A stretch of DNA of 48,447 nt from Perkinsus olseni (Eukaryota; Perkinsozoa; Perkinsida): contig JABANN010000237.1 in assembly GCA_013115125.1 (NCBI GenBank), positions 1-48,447 of the forward strand, in the 5' to 3' direction. The translations under genes and the position numbers were made by a program. Below the pieces are notes generated by a model. The model had not been told where the DNA came from and did not search any database. It saw nothing but the letters and a program-made list of their open reading frames with translations. Of this stretch, positions 29,636-41,215 are shown piece by piece (within the stretch, counting starts at the first letter, position 1; each line of letters opens with the position of its first letter).

Positions 29636-32390
29636 CTACGCCGGCACTCGCTGTAAACACTGATCATAAGCTTGCGCCATGAGACCTGATAATAGCCCAC
29701 CCCCACGCAAGACCTCGGTGCGACGGTGGTGGAATCGTTGCGACGAGTAATGCTCACCTTCGAGAGACTCTTTGGTCTCGGGCGGCGCAAACCTCAAGAA
29801 AGACATGCTTTTGCTCATCATGCGTTCGGCAAGTACGTAACTGCACCGCCTGAAAGACCACCAAATTGATATGTGAATGTGTATTGCAGAGCGGATTATG
29901 AATGAAACGAGCGGAGGATATGAACAGTGAGCGATGAGGCCGCGGCGAGCTTCCCCAGGCTGTGAGACCTGTATAATAGGACTGCTCTGTCCCATGAGTA
30001 ACACAATAACCATTTGACTTCCTCGGCCCTGTATCCAACCTGAGGGTCACAGCGAGCATCCTGGCTCCTTCCAACGATAAGAATGCTCCCGGAACAGTAA
30101 ACCTGCAACATACCTCCTCTAAAGACGCAACTCCATTGGACTTCACGATATCATCCAAGAAAACCAGCAAATCGCCCAAAACCTGAGAACAAGACCTTCA
30201 TTATGGACAGTGAAGACCTAAAATAACGGTTCACGAGAGCCCTGAAAGACCGTTAGATCTCACCTGAAGAGTCGAGTCATCAGCTCCCTCCTGAGCCCGC
30301 AATCTCTCCCGATAATAAACGGGCAGCATCTTGCCAGCTTCGCTAGGGGAGCTGGTGAGAACCGACAGGACTACTCCTGCCACATCGAGCGCTGGCGGGC
30401 GGCGGTTTAGACACCATGATGTGAGTATCTTGTTGAACAATAAGCGCGGGTGGACACCTCTAAGGGTTTGGGGTTGCCGAACATACCTCAAGCCAGTCAT
30501 TTGACGCTATACCTCTCGTTCGAGCTGATTCCAAGATCCGCTTAGCCTCGAGCAGCCTCTTTCCAGCGCTGGGGGGATCCGAAAGGGCGCCCACTGTACA
30601 TTTGAACTCGAATAACAGTATCAACGGCTGGCACCGAGAGCCCTCCATTTCAGTGTTCTCCTCTGTAGCTGAAGCAGACCCCAGTAAGGCCAGCCCCACC
30701 TGTGGGAATACAGTTCGTGCTCGTGGAACGGCGAGCAGTTGTTCGCTTCCGTCCAGCAGTGAGGGAATGGTGATCACACAGCGCCTACTTTATACAACTC
30801 CGTCACTGACAAATTCTTCAAGCTTCTGACCTCGCAAAGGCTGTCAATCTCAGACTCAGCTGTTTCAGCCGCCCTGAAGAAGACATCATTCCAGCTATCT
30901 CATGCATCAAGAGCAAGTCTGTTGAACAGACTTGTTATCCCTCCTAGCTAACCCGAGCAGGCTCTGTTCAGTTGAACCCCCCGACAGTGGATTACGGCAC
31001 TTCCGTCGGCGTCTGCCCAGCCTCTTCCATACGCATCGCCATTCTCGTCACAGCGGTGAGCATGAACACCAGGCACATTCGGGCATCATCAGCTAACTGG
31101 AAAATGAGCATACACAGCGTCATCACAGGTGTTCGACAGGTGAGCGAGGCTGACTTCGGTTGATGCAGCATGACTCATCAGATGTGTGCCACTCACCTTT
31201 CCTGAGTCCTCCTCGCTCGGGTCTACTCTTGATTTTTCGTAAGGAAGGAGGAAACGTCGTATCAACATGCGGGCGCAACGCAATGCACGAAAGGCCTTGA
31301 AGCAGCACGCGGCGAGTCATCTGCAAGCTGTTAGGAAGAGAGACTACTACTGCATCCCAAGCTTCTGGTTCCTGGTCCTCATTGTTGCCCAGCTGGACAC
31401 CGAGGTTCCATCCAATTCTGAACATAGCGGCTACCTGCTCTATTACTCGGTCCTGCTCGGAGCCGCAGCTCTCAAGCCCATCCTGAGGGGGAAACAAGCA
31501 ATCGGAGGTGAGGAGTCCTCCCGGATGCGTTGGCGAGGAATCACGAGAACGAATAGAATAAAGTCGCTACCCGGATTTGAACCGGGGTTGTTACGGCCAC
31601 AACGTGACGTCCTAACCACTAGACGATAGCGACTCCGACAATAAAGCATGCCACGTTGGCTCCGACGGATAGGCCGTTGCATACCCAACGAAAGCCTCCT
31701 CGATGTCCTTGCAGTCAATTTGAAAAAGGTAGCGAGAGTATACAACGCACTGAATTTACGTTGTTCCTTTGTAGTTTCGCTAGCATACGAAGTCACTCAA
31801 CTCGCAAGGGCGCAATTCACTGCGACCCTCTCCGCCTTACCTGCATCAGTCCCTCGCAGGATGCTTCCAAGTAGTGTAGGGCTGCACTGTGGTCGCCGGC
31901 ATCTATTGCGTTCTTCGCTATGCAACGAAATATCGTTAGCCGATCCAGCAAGTCCACTGGTGTACCATCACTGCCCTTGCACAAGCATTGCCCCACCAAC
32001 TGAGCTCCGATGAGTTACGAAATGAGGTGTAGGCTACACCGTGTAGCTCGAACAGTTTGGTAGCCTACCTTAAGACAACGCGGCACGTACTGCCGCGCAT
32101 CCTCCAAGCCATCTAGCTTGTTCATTACGGAGACTAGAAGCTGCGGCGATAGATTCTGGTCTTCGCTTAAACTAAGCTCTTCAAGCTCGGATATGATCTC
32201 GGCAACTACCACAAAGAGCCCATTCTCTCTCGCCCAACTCCGGCACGGGTGGCAGCAAGCCACAACTATCCTTGACTCTGTTTTTATTCCGATGGATAAG
32301 AAAGCGTGGTTGCAACCCTGGTCAAGCCAATTGAGCTTTCAATCATCCAAGTCCTCATGGTCCTCGGTACACGCACACTAGTCATAGCGA
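29636..32390 (-). CDS. Helical TPR-like protein, possibly SPO22/ZIP4/TEX11 family
   Basis: Minus-strand exons rich in amphipathic helices: ENGLFVVVAEIISELEELSL with LLVSVMNKLDGLEDARQYVP (~32060-32260), VDLLDRLTIFRCIAKNAIDA with GDHSAALHYLEASCEGLMQ (~31830-31980), AAMFRIGWNLGVQLGNNEDQ (~31400-31450), ASNDWLEVCSA (~30500), LGDLLVFLDDIVKSNGVASL (~30170), and a C-terminus YVLAERMMSKSMSFLRF ending LMAQAYDQCLQRVPA (TAG at 29638-29636). The 'WNLGVQ' motif followed by paired helices recalls SPO22/ZIP4-type meiotic TPR proteins; this is inference from motif form. The start is not resolved. A tRNA-His gene lies between two of these exons, so either it is in an intron or two genes are present. Confidence 0.42.
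31562..31633 (-). tRNA. tRNA-His(GUG)
   Basis: A minus-strand cloverleaf of 72 nt: acceptor GTCGCTA/TAGCGAC pairs perfectly, D arm GTCT/GGAC, anticodon loop TTGTGGC (anticodon GTG) and T arm CCCGG/CCGGG with loop TTCAAAT. The anticodon-loop region GTTGTGGCC resembles other eukaryotic histidine tRNAs. There is one mismatch in the anticodon stem and the discriminator base is T, both unusual for tRNA-His. The G at -1 is added after transcription in eukaryotes. It lies between coding exons on the same strand. Confidence 0.85.
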
Positions 32391-32406
32391 TGACATCCCT
32401 CAGACT

Positions 32407-32951
32407 TTAGTCCAAGGTGACAGCCAGAGGCGGCAGACAGCTCTCACTGGTTGTGGTGAGCCGTCCATCGATTGCGCAGTTGACCATCGCGAGTAGAGGT
32501 TGTGACTTTGCTGTGGCATCCGGACACAGGCGCAATGCTTCCTTGGAGAGGCGAATACCTTCCGGAGGATCAGTTGCCCCGCCCACATGATAAACCAGCA
32601 TGACCTTCCTCGTAGGCAGCAGATCTGTATGAGCAGAGAGCTTGCGCTTGCCAGCAACGATACTTGGAGTCCTCATCGACAGTTTGCAAACACAGTTCGA
32701 ACCACGTCGATGCCGCCACGTAGTGACCACAAGTGTATAACTGAAAAACACGTCTCGGGAGTTTGGTTGAAAGACATGAAAGGTTGTTCGGCTACCCCTG
32801 CCGCCATGTTCCAAACAATGCCTGAGCATTGAGACTTCACCTCTTCGTCTACCCAAATATTCTTGCCCGACATGAGAACTACAATATCCCGCAAAACGTT
32901 GCTCAGACCGTTTGACGCGGTATCACGCAGACGCACACCTAGAGAAAGCAC
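32407..32951 (-). CDS. Coding exons with 'WNMAAG' motif, SPO22-like (partial)
   Basis: A protein-like minus-strand frame reads GVRLRDTASNGLSNVLRDIV, IWVDEEVKSQCSGIVWNMAA and PETCFSVIHLWSLRGG. A second exon reads EGIRLSKEALRLCPDATAKS then LLAMVNCAIDGRLTTTSESC and stops at 32407. The 'IVWNMAAGVAE' string has the shape of the conserved WN block of SPO22/ZIP4/TEX11 proteins. This may be the C-terminal part of the gene at 33391-35979, with the tRNA-Gly locus lying in the connecting intron, or a separate small gene. Confidence is moderate for coding, low for the family. Confidence 0.4.
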
Positions 32952-33078
32952 GACTTAGTGTTCAGCCTACGGCCGGTTATACGAGTTCAACCTTGTTTGG
33001 TACGCCCAGCGTGCTTGGCGATTCGTGAACGAATCGCCTCATACGATCCTAGCCGCCCGCACGAGTCGTAGCACGAAC

Positions 33079-33150
33079 GCACCGTTGGTCTAATGGTTAG
33101 GATATCTGCCTTCCAAGCAGATGGTCCGGGTTCAATTCCCGGACGGTGCA
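33079..33150 (+). tRNA. tRNA-Gly(UCC)
   Basis: A 72-nt cloverleaf on the plus strand: acceptor GCACCGT/ACGGTGC plus A, D arm GTCT...AGGAT region as in other Gly tRNAs, anticodon stem TCTGC/GCAGA with loop CTTCCAA (anticodon TCC) and T arm CCGGG/CCCGG with loop TTCAATT. A T-run (cctttttt) follows at about 33180 and may end Pol III transcription. It is antisense to the protein-coding exons on either side. Confidence 0.93.
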
Positions 33151-33390
33151 TTATATACATGATACCGCAGCGTGTTGAGCCTTTTTTCGCCGCGGACTTA
33201 TTTCGATTGAAACTCGATTCAGCACAAGCTTTCAGCACAATATCAGTTTTGAGACGTGACACGGCTCGAGAGGCTCAGTCGGGCCGTCTCTATTTGAGCG
33301 GCAGCTGGGGAAACATGCTAAGCCGATCTTCGCGGGAGAGTCCTCCATGCGAGTCCTAGAGGACTTGAGTTACACAGGCCAAACCTCGGA

Positions 33391-35979
33391 CTAAGGTGGC
33401 TCCAGGGGAACGGAGACGCGCGCGAAGATCACCTCTGCACACCACTGATCGCGTGCCCTTCGAAGAATGTACCTACTCCCCTGTTTACCGTCATTCTTCC
33501 CCTCCCCGCGTGGAATAGCCCGAGAAATAGTTCCTATAGCATCCGCTACGCTAGCCGCCAGCAGTATGAGCGAGGGGCCGTCACAGTCACGCTGCAAGGA
33601 TTGCAAGACTAAACTGAGTGCCTGATGAAACGTCGCATTACGATCATCACAACCGAGCAGCCGATCGTTCTCAATGGTGACCAAGGTGCGGTCTATCGAG
33701 TCTCCTTAATATCACGATTCCTATATAGCCTCGGAACCAAACCATGGTAGTCCGTGTAGGCAGCGAATACGACTAACGTAGAAGGCATACCTCGAGGATC
33801 TCGTCCAACCTCGCTGATGAGCCGTCGACTGGGCTCGTGTCCTCAGATAGTGTGACTAATGCATGCAGTAGCGGCTCTCCGAGGTTGAATAGCCTGTCCG
33901 ATGGGCTGGATTGGAACTCCTGTGGGACTTCATCCCCCGCTGCACAATACTCTTCCACTAATCTCTTCAGCTGAAATTCAACTACAGATTCACGGCAGTC
34001 GATTACAGACGCTCACTTCCCCCGTCTTGATCAGCTCCTCGGTGGTGCCTGCCTTGATCATCTTCGGCTGGGCATTGAGGACAATCCACACAGCCACGCG
34101 AACGCTATCGTAATATCCCCTGGCAACAGCCGGGTGAGCAGGCCCCGCCGATTGATCCGTTTGCCCCACCCGAATGCCTTGTGTTGAATATCCTCTCTGA
34201 TTGCGACTTGTACAAGTTCAAGAGCTTTCTCTGGTTGCCGCTGCATAGAGTGGACCTCAGCCAGTAGGCGGCGGATCTCACTGCGAGCCTTGCTCAGTTG
34301 CATCAGGACTGCGAGAACCGAGCACATACGGTCAGTAATGTTCTGGAGCTCCCCTTTGCTGCAGGGCCCATGCGCTTCCATTCGCCCACTATCGATTGTG
34401 TCGAAGCTTTTACTAAGGGTTGAGTTTAGTCTAACGACCCACCCCGGTCGATGCAACGCGGATCGTCAAGATTCGCCAGCCTACCCGTCGTCTCGAGATC
34501 CATACGGGGTGAACTGCCTTCTGATAAAACGTCAACCGAGCATTCCAGCAGTTCCACAACCTTCGACAACTCAGGAGGGGGTGTCGGGACGGCCGAGGAC
34601 GACCATCCAGGCAGGCCTGAGATCACAACCACGAGCAGACCAAGAATAGTTGAGTTGCTCAACCAGCCATATTCGCTGTGCCCAAAGTAGCCTACCGATA
34701 GCCCAATCGTTGCCGTTGGCTGAACTCCTGGCCCGTACCATCCTAATGCCGATATCCCTGCACTGATAGGCAAGCTCAAGCTCTGCCTCGATTCGTCTGT
34801 AACCCGTCCAGTTTGACAGCAAGGAACGGCAACTACTGATCGTCTGAGAAGAACAGCAATAACGTCGTAATTACACGAGCAGAGCTCTACTTGAACAGCT
34901 CCATCCCAGCTTCCAGTAAGACACAAGCCTTGAGCCAAGTGCAAGGCTCCCGAGTAGGCTGCGTTCTTCGTTGTTTCGCTGACCACTTCCTCGGATAGCT
35001 CAGTGACAGCTTTCTTGAATATCGTGATTCCTCGTGTTAGAGCAGCGTTGGCTGCCGCCCATTCTTCAGGACCACCCGAGGACAATGACAGCCAACTCTG
35101 CCCAGTGCGCAACCTACGACCGCCCACAGTCCCCAACCGAGCAAGCACACAACCGCTACCAGATCTTGATGAGATTGTCTCTTTGTGAGCGAGTTTCCTC
35201 ATCGTCACCGCCAGAATTGAGCATTTCCCTCGTACCAAACTCCAGCGCCCGCGCCGCTACTTCTCGGCAGATGCAGTCGAGCTCCTACATAGATGAGCGG
35301 TCCATGACGATATAGACCGGCCACGGACTACCCGAAGCTTGATGATCACGGCCTCTTCCACAGCGGCGGACTTAAACTCGTCTATGTGCTTGGAGAGGGA
35401 TATGCAAACATGCCACAGCCGATATGCTGGGGTGACGAACCTTGACTTGCGCTACCATCCATTAGGATGCATAGCATCTACTTCGTGTATTCATTCTCCT
35501 TTTGGGCGTCCGACGATCGCTTACACTCAGATAGTACTTCGCTAGCGAGGTCAGAAGCCTCATGCACCTCCTCCAGCCTGCACGGATAGACTACCTCAGT
35601 GAAGAACGCCATGAGGGAGATGTCCACGAAGAGACAGAGTGGGGGCGAAGATGATCGCGAAGCTTGCCTGATATCCCCCTTCGTGACGCCTTCAGCCGTT
35701 CGTTGAAGCGCGGTTATCAGCTGAGCCACTCTGATAGAGAGCGTCTTCTCCGAAGTGTTCTCGGTGGAAGCGGCCAGACCACCTGGTAGGTGACCAGACC
35801 CTACCAAGAAGGACTTCGATGAGCCGAGCAAGGGTATGGACATTATGCCCTTCTGAAGCACTGTCAACCGAGATGAGCAAGTCAAAGGACACTCAGCCAT
35901 GGAATGCTGTCGACGAGCTCGGGATACCAAGTGAGCGTCCACTAGCCTCGATTCCACAGCTCCCGTCAACGGGCGCCAT
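33391..35979 (-). CDS. Helical TPR-like protein, SPO22/ZIP4-like N-terminal half
   Basis: A likely start ATG at 35979 (MAPVDGSCGIEASGRSL) joins by a 68-nt intron to VLQKGIMSIPLLGSSKSF. Later exons read ISLMAFFTEVVYPCRLEEVH, AALTRGITIFKKAVTELSEE, NAAYSGALHLAQGLCLTGSW, GYRRIEAELELAYQCRDIGI, ARSEIRRLLAEVHSMQRQPE with KALELVQVAIRED, FNLGEPLLHALVTLSEDTS and ATFHQALSLVLQSLQRDCDG, and end with TAG at 33393. 'IRRLLAEVHSMQRQPEKALEL' resembles the lead helix pair of SPO22-domain proteins, which organise meiotic crossovers, so a meiotic role is a guess. No signal peptide or membrane span. All helices fit a TPR or HEAT solenoid. Confidence 0.48.
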
Positions 35980-35997
35980 AAGAAAGCCACCGGCAAT

Positions 35998-36026
35998 CAC
36001 CACGGGGAGGGTTCCTCCCCGTGGTG
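35998..36026. other. Perfect 13-bp GC-rich hairpin
   Basis: The arms caccacggggagg (35998-36010) and cctccccgtggtg (36014-36026) are perfect complements with a 3-nt loop (gtt). It lies 19 nt upstream of the proposed ATG at 35979, so in the 5' leader of that minus-strand gene, or in the 262-nt gap before the DUF6259 gene stop at 36288. A short A-rich stretch follows on the plus strand. Confidence 0.85.
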
Positions 36027-36287
36027 CGTCGAAATCCCCCCTCCTTACCCTCAAAAAATATACCCGACGCAAAACGGATTAATACTAACTTATTTAGTAG
36101 TTCACTGCGGATGAGAGGAAGGTAAATGTGACACAACTGCTCTGGGGATGCCTCTCATTAAACGGGCTCATGAGCCACTATTGTTAGGTCTAGAAGAGAG
36201 GTTAAATGCGACAATTGTGCAGTAACAAGAAATAGAGACGAAAGAATAGTTCGAAGATCTCCATGAAAGACGGAATCGTAAATTAAG

Positions 36288-38471
36288 CTACAATAGGATA
36301 ATATTTTCCAAGGTCACCTCTGAAGCAACGTTAACCGTACTCATTTCACCATACACCAATTCCTCCACCGGGGTGTCGGAGGACTCCAGGGGCTGACAGG
36401 TGATGGTCATGTAGCTCTTCAGATGGAGGAAGGCGTTCTCGTAGACCCACTCCTGCTTGTAACGCCCGTACTGCCGTTCGGGGCGTCCATGATCGAACCA
36501 CAACGAGAACATAGACCGGATTTGTAGAGCTCTCCGAAGAAATGCTACGGACTCGGGCGAATCTTCAAGAAAACTGAGGAAACCGTCCTTGCCGTCAAGA
36601 GCAAACCATCCGATGCGATTGCCGAAGAGAAGTTGCTGGCAAATGGCTTTAGTAAAGCTAAATGGGGTCCCTTGACTTTGCAATTGGAAGAGGGAGCCAA
36701 CACCCTTGTAGTGCCCACCATAAACAGCACCAAATACAGGCACTGGGTCAGCAGCCACCATCGCCACGAGAGTAAGATAAGCATCGACGCTCTTCATCAT
36801 TGTCTCAGCATTGGACTCGGTGATAGTCGGGACTCCAGCCTTCCATTGCGATATACCATTCGAGCACCTAAGCGAGATAAACTATCTCCCGGCATCTTAG
36901 TAGAACCAATGAAGCGCGTTGGAATAATCATGTCTCAAGCACTTCGAAGGGTAACCGTCTGAGGCTTACCCTATTGCAACCTTGTTAATTCCATGCACCC
37001 AGTTGTGAGCTCGACCGTTGATATAGCATGCATAGTTGGGTGCTGCGGCGAGCTCGTCAATGTAGATACCACTTAAATTGGGAAAGTCATGCCTGAATCA
37101 AATATTCTTGAACACGACAGCCTGTTGATTTTCATGTTAGCCGGAGTTCGATAAGAAACTGAGGCTCCCCAATCGCTCACATCATGTCGCTGCACACTCC
37201 TTCAATGACGCTCGACCAATACGGTCCATCGGGGTTAGGTACGCCGAAGTCGGACACGAAGGACTCCGAGATGACATTACCGTGCTCATCTCGGCATGCA
37301 TGATCGGACTCGACAGAATCCTTCCATTCTGGCAGCTGCATGTCGAAGAGCCTCCCGTTGATGTAAGGGAACACTCGCACGCCCATATCCAGGAGCTTGT
37401 CGACAGCATCACCGAAACCGGGCCGAGGAGGCAAGTAATGTGGATAGTGGGTGTCAAACCCGCATGCAGCATCAGGACAGTCTGTGTAATTATCACCATC
37501 GATGTAACCTAGCTTGTCCCATTCATACCAGTGCAAAGCAATGCTGTTCTCCGTGCCAATCAGCTCGCGGAGTCTCCTGATGTTGTCAAGTACACGAGCT
37601 GGTTGACCACCAAGTTTAGCAAACCCGTCCTCAGCTTCCCAGTGACTATTCACCCACAGGGCCCCGGGTTCCTCATCGAACCATGTCCGCTTCTTAGGGC
37701 CAGTAAATACAGGGACGGCCCAATGACGATATATGTGGGCGACGTCCAGCCAGTCACCTTGGATGACTTCGACGACGGTCGGGAAAGGCGATCGATAAGG
37801 TAGACTTGCCGGGTCAAGTCTCCTACGTAACTGAAATAAGAATATCACTGCTAACAGCCCATCAACCGTGAAGAGGAGCTCACCTGGGTGGTAACCGAGA
37901 ACTCTGTTCCTTGGTCGTTCGACGTGTAAGTCTTCAGGAAGCCAGCACCATCCAGAGTCATCAGGAAGCCCGTCTCGCCATTGCTGAGCTCGGATATTAG
38001 TATTTGGTAGCTAGCATCCGATCCATAGGCCATGGTGCGCTCGCAAGACCCAGATCTGCAGTCGATTCTCCGCCCGTAGCCATAGGGTAAGATGACACTT
38101 CCGACATTACGCCTGCTGGCCAGGCTTGCCGTAATGGACCATGATGTGACCTTTGCGAATTCATCGACAGTTGAGGACTCTCCACAATCACTGGTTGCTG
38201 AGACCTTGAGAAAGACCTTCGACCCACCGGCATCATTGGGCTCGAATTGGAGAGTAACATTGTAGCCAAGGACCTGGCCTTGGTCAGCTGAGAAGCATGC
38301 CCACCAAGCGACGCCTGTGCGGCTCGCAGATGAAGGGGTAAGGGACTGTTCTGAACCATTGGAGACTAGTGAAGCACTCCATGAGACGTTGTAATATGAC
38401 GTCTCAAGCAGACGCGATACAACAAAACGGTCAATTAAGAGGGCGATCAAAGATAAGAATCGCCCGGGCAT
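36288..38471 (-). CDS. DUF6259-type glycosidase-like protein, secreted
   Basis: Exon 1 (37884..38471) starts with a signal peptide (MPGRFLSLIALLIDRFVVSR) and a beta-rich domain. A 53-nt intron leads to 37830, where QGDWLDVAHIYRHWAV begins the catalytic-like part: SIALHWYEWDKLGY, FDTHYPHYLPPRPGFGDAVD, RVFPYINGRLFD, then further exons with GIYIDELAAAPNYACYING, PTITESNAETMMKSVDAYL and DPVPVFGAVYGGHYKGVG. These match my knowledge of DUF6259 proteins, TIM-barrel glycoside-hydrolase relatives common in bacteria; Asp/Glu in YIDELA and TITESNAE are plausible catalytic or substrate residues. Stop is at 36288-36290. The ~650-residue length is normal. The substrate is unknown; a secreted glycan-cleaving role is inferred. 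Confidence 0.75.
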
Positions 38472-39155
38472 AGTGCACAAAAACCTGAAATCGTGCAACA
38501 TCAAGGAACAGTTCCGAGTACATATCCCCCGGCATGATCTTTCGCTCGAAAAGGAGGCGAGACCAATGCGCATTCCAAAACAAATAACAAAACCGCCTCT
38601 GCGGATGACCGGCGCACAGTGGCAAGGAAAGGGTGATGCAATTTCATCTAGGCTAGAGGATCTACGCTAGAGCTGCCAACCTGCTTCTATCGGCACTCCC
38701 GCTCATCTCTGCCCGCGTGCTCCGAGGTCTGTTCTCGGAGTGTGCAGAATATCACCCCCGACGCACAACCGTGATGTGAACGCAGGTGCGCTTCCACGAT
38801 CCCCGCGTATTCAATTGAGTCGAATAGACTCCACACTCAAGGTTTGGGATGTTCGATAATTCCTCCCTTTGAAGGTGACTATTCTGGGCCGAGAGCATCC
38901 TAACGTGAGTCCACACGAATAACATGTCAGAACATGGCACACGGATCGACTCCAGCGGCTGCGAGCTCGCTCGCCATGCGCAGCTGCTCTGCCGTCAACA
39001 GTCCGAGCAGTGAGGCGCCGTGAGTGCAGGAGGGTTTTGCGGCCGTGAAATTCACGGATATATGACCGCCAGCAATCTCTCGACGCTCAACCTGAGAGCA
39101 GTAACATGGAGAAGTAGATACCGGTGTCTTCACCGAGCAAAAGCGGAGAAACGGT
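38472..39155. other. Intergenic, nothing recognised
   Basis: About 680 nt between two minus-strand genes. Frames at 38752-39133 are short and not protein-like. It should contain the promoter of the DUF6259 gene and the 3' UTR of the glycosyltransferase gene. Confidence 0.45.
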
Positions 39156-41079
39156 TCAATGCATCGGCGACGTGGAGAAACGAGGCCGCCTCACTTGGAA
39201 TGCTTCTGCCCACTGGTTCAGAGCATACCACATCTCCCGGTACGGCTTGAGTCTCGACAAGACAGCTGGGCTAGCCAAAAGTTGATGCATATCTCGTGAC
39301 ATGCCGAAGACAGATCTCGCGCTCGACGGGTCATAAAACAGCTTCATACGCGGAGGCTCCAGCTCACGCATGAATTCAATGAACTGTCCGACGTCGAAGT
39401 GAACATCATCTCGAATGAACATCAACCACAGCAACTCAAACGTGCTGAAGAACTCCAGAGCATAAGCGAGCGTGGGCGACGCCCACCCATCCGGGACGAA
39501 AACTATGTCACCGAACTCGTCAAACTCTCGGCGAACTTGCGGATCTCTACGACTCTCTGCTGGCACCAGGAATACCCAATAGCACGCCTGTGCATCAGCC
39601 AGCCGAGACAGGTAGGAGCTCGGCTGCCTCAAGGCATGGCGATGAGCGAAGTGATCACCCTCGGATAGCACCGCCATCATCACCAGACGGAATGGCTTGG
39701 GAGGGTGTGGCCTAGGGTCGCATGTATCATCAGACACCGTGTGTGGTTCGAGCCCAACCTCAATGAGCGAGTCGAAGTCATCACTACTGGTGTACGAGTA
39801 TTTATGGAAGAGGTAGTATGACTGCGCTACGCCGACCCGAGCGAAGACGCTGGTCATGAGCTTACGCATACGTTCTCGTCTAGCGTCATAGTGTGGAGAG
39901 CTCGTATTGACTCTAAAGTGGGGGAAGGAGGAGTCCAAGCAGACTGCTACTTGGATCCCTTTGTGCTTGTTGGAGAGGAAGAATTGTTCATGCTCCCCTA
40001 CCGGTAGGTCTAGTTGCCACTGGAATGTCTTCATCCGCTCAGTTCGGGCCAAGAAGACCATCGGGCAAATATCTACTCTAGCACAGCCATCGGGGTGAGT
40101 GGACTCGACGAACGGTTCGAGGAAGAGTTTCTGGTCAGTCAATCGTAGTTTTCCTCGAAAAGCTCCGAAAGCACGCTCGTCCTCGAGCACAGGGAAGCCT
40201 ACGATGTCAAGGGGTCGCCACTGCGCTGAGTGAATCTTGCTGCGCATCCTCCATAACATGCACTCTAGACAAGAGTGGTATGAGCGCACGAAGTCGTCGT
40301 CCAACACCAATACGAACTCGGTCTCCACCAATGATATCAGAAGCGACTTGCCTCTCGATAGACCAAAATCATATGGTACGTCGTACACAGTCATGCTCGG
40401 GACCTCTGGATCGACGTGGGGTGTAGGGGAGAGGGCACAGCTCGGGTCGCCCTCGTATGCGCATTCGCATGTTGCGAGGAACTTCATTCCAGCATACCAC
40501 TCCAGAATGCTTTTCGCCATCCTCCTCAGCAACCAGCACCGCTCCGCCGAGTGCGCCACCACAGTGATGAGTCTCGCTGGCTCGACCAAAGCAAGGGTGA
40601 GGTTGTCTCTAAAGCCGCCTGGATTTAGCCTCTCCGTCGGCGCCGCACACGATTTCACTGGATTCACCGAGATGTTCATGGTAACGAAGCTGTCCGGAAA
40701 CGCCGGCTCATAGCTGAGCAAATCGACTCCGGCGTTGACCTCGCGTGGCGTGCCGCAGACCGCCCACTCGCCCCTTGCCGGTTGGAGCCCCTTCTGACAG
40801 CGCGCGTTCGGCGAGGAGTGGTATTCCGTTCGAAAATGGGGTCCGGGTTCCGTGCGGCAGAAGAAAGTCACTCCTGCTCGAAGCGACAGTTCGACGAGCT
40901 CCGGAGCACTCACCCTGAGAAGATCAACCACCACACATAACAGAGCGCTCACACTCCTAGCAGGGCGTATCTTCAGTATCCCACCTGAAGTTCTTAAATG
41001 TCCTATAGCCACCCACTGCGCCGGGCAATCCTCCTTCCCATATCTGGAACTCTTGCAACTGTAGTTGGTCCGGCACCAT
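39156..41079 (-). CDS. Two-domain glycosyltransferase: B4GALNT-like plus GT31-like
   Basis: Model: complement(39156..40914, 40985..41079), one 70-nt intron, 617 residues from ATG at 41079 (MVPDQLQLQEFQIWEGG). Residues ~130-400 resemble beta-1,4-N-acetylgalactosaminyltransferases (GT-A fold, GT2/GT12): LITVVAHSAERCWLL, SRGKSLLISLVETEFVLVLD with the DDD metal-binding triad at ~235, VFLARTERMKTFQWQ and LPVGEHEQFFLSNKHKG. Residues ~450-570 resemble GT31 beta-1,3-galactosyltransferases: RHALRQPSSYLSRL, CYWVFLVPAESRR, EFDEFGDIVFVPDG and LLWLMFIRDDVHFDVGQF with DDV as the DXD equivalent. No signal anchor is visible, odd for a Golgi enzyme. Two active sites in one chain suggest an alternating-sugar polymerase, as in chondroitin synthase but in reversed order; that is inference. 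Confidence 0.78.
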
Positions 41080-41215
41080 GTGGCGCCTTATATGGTCACG
41101 TGGTGATCGGAGCGATACTGAGAGAGAACGAAGTGTTATCCGCGATAATTGTCACTGTGAGGCTGCCATAATTACGATCTGTCCTGGCTCCAGAGCTGGC
41201 AACAATCAACGCGGG

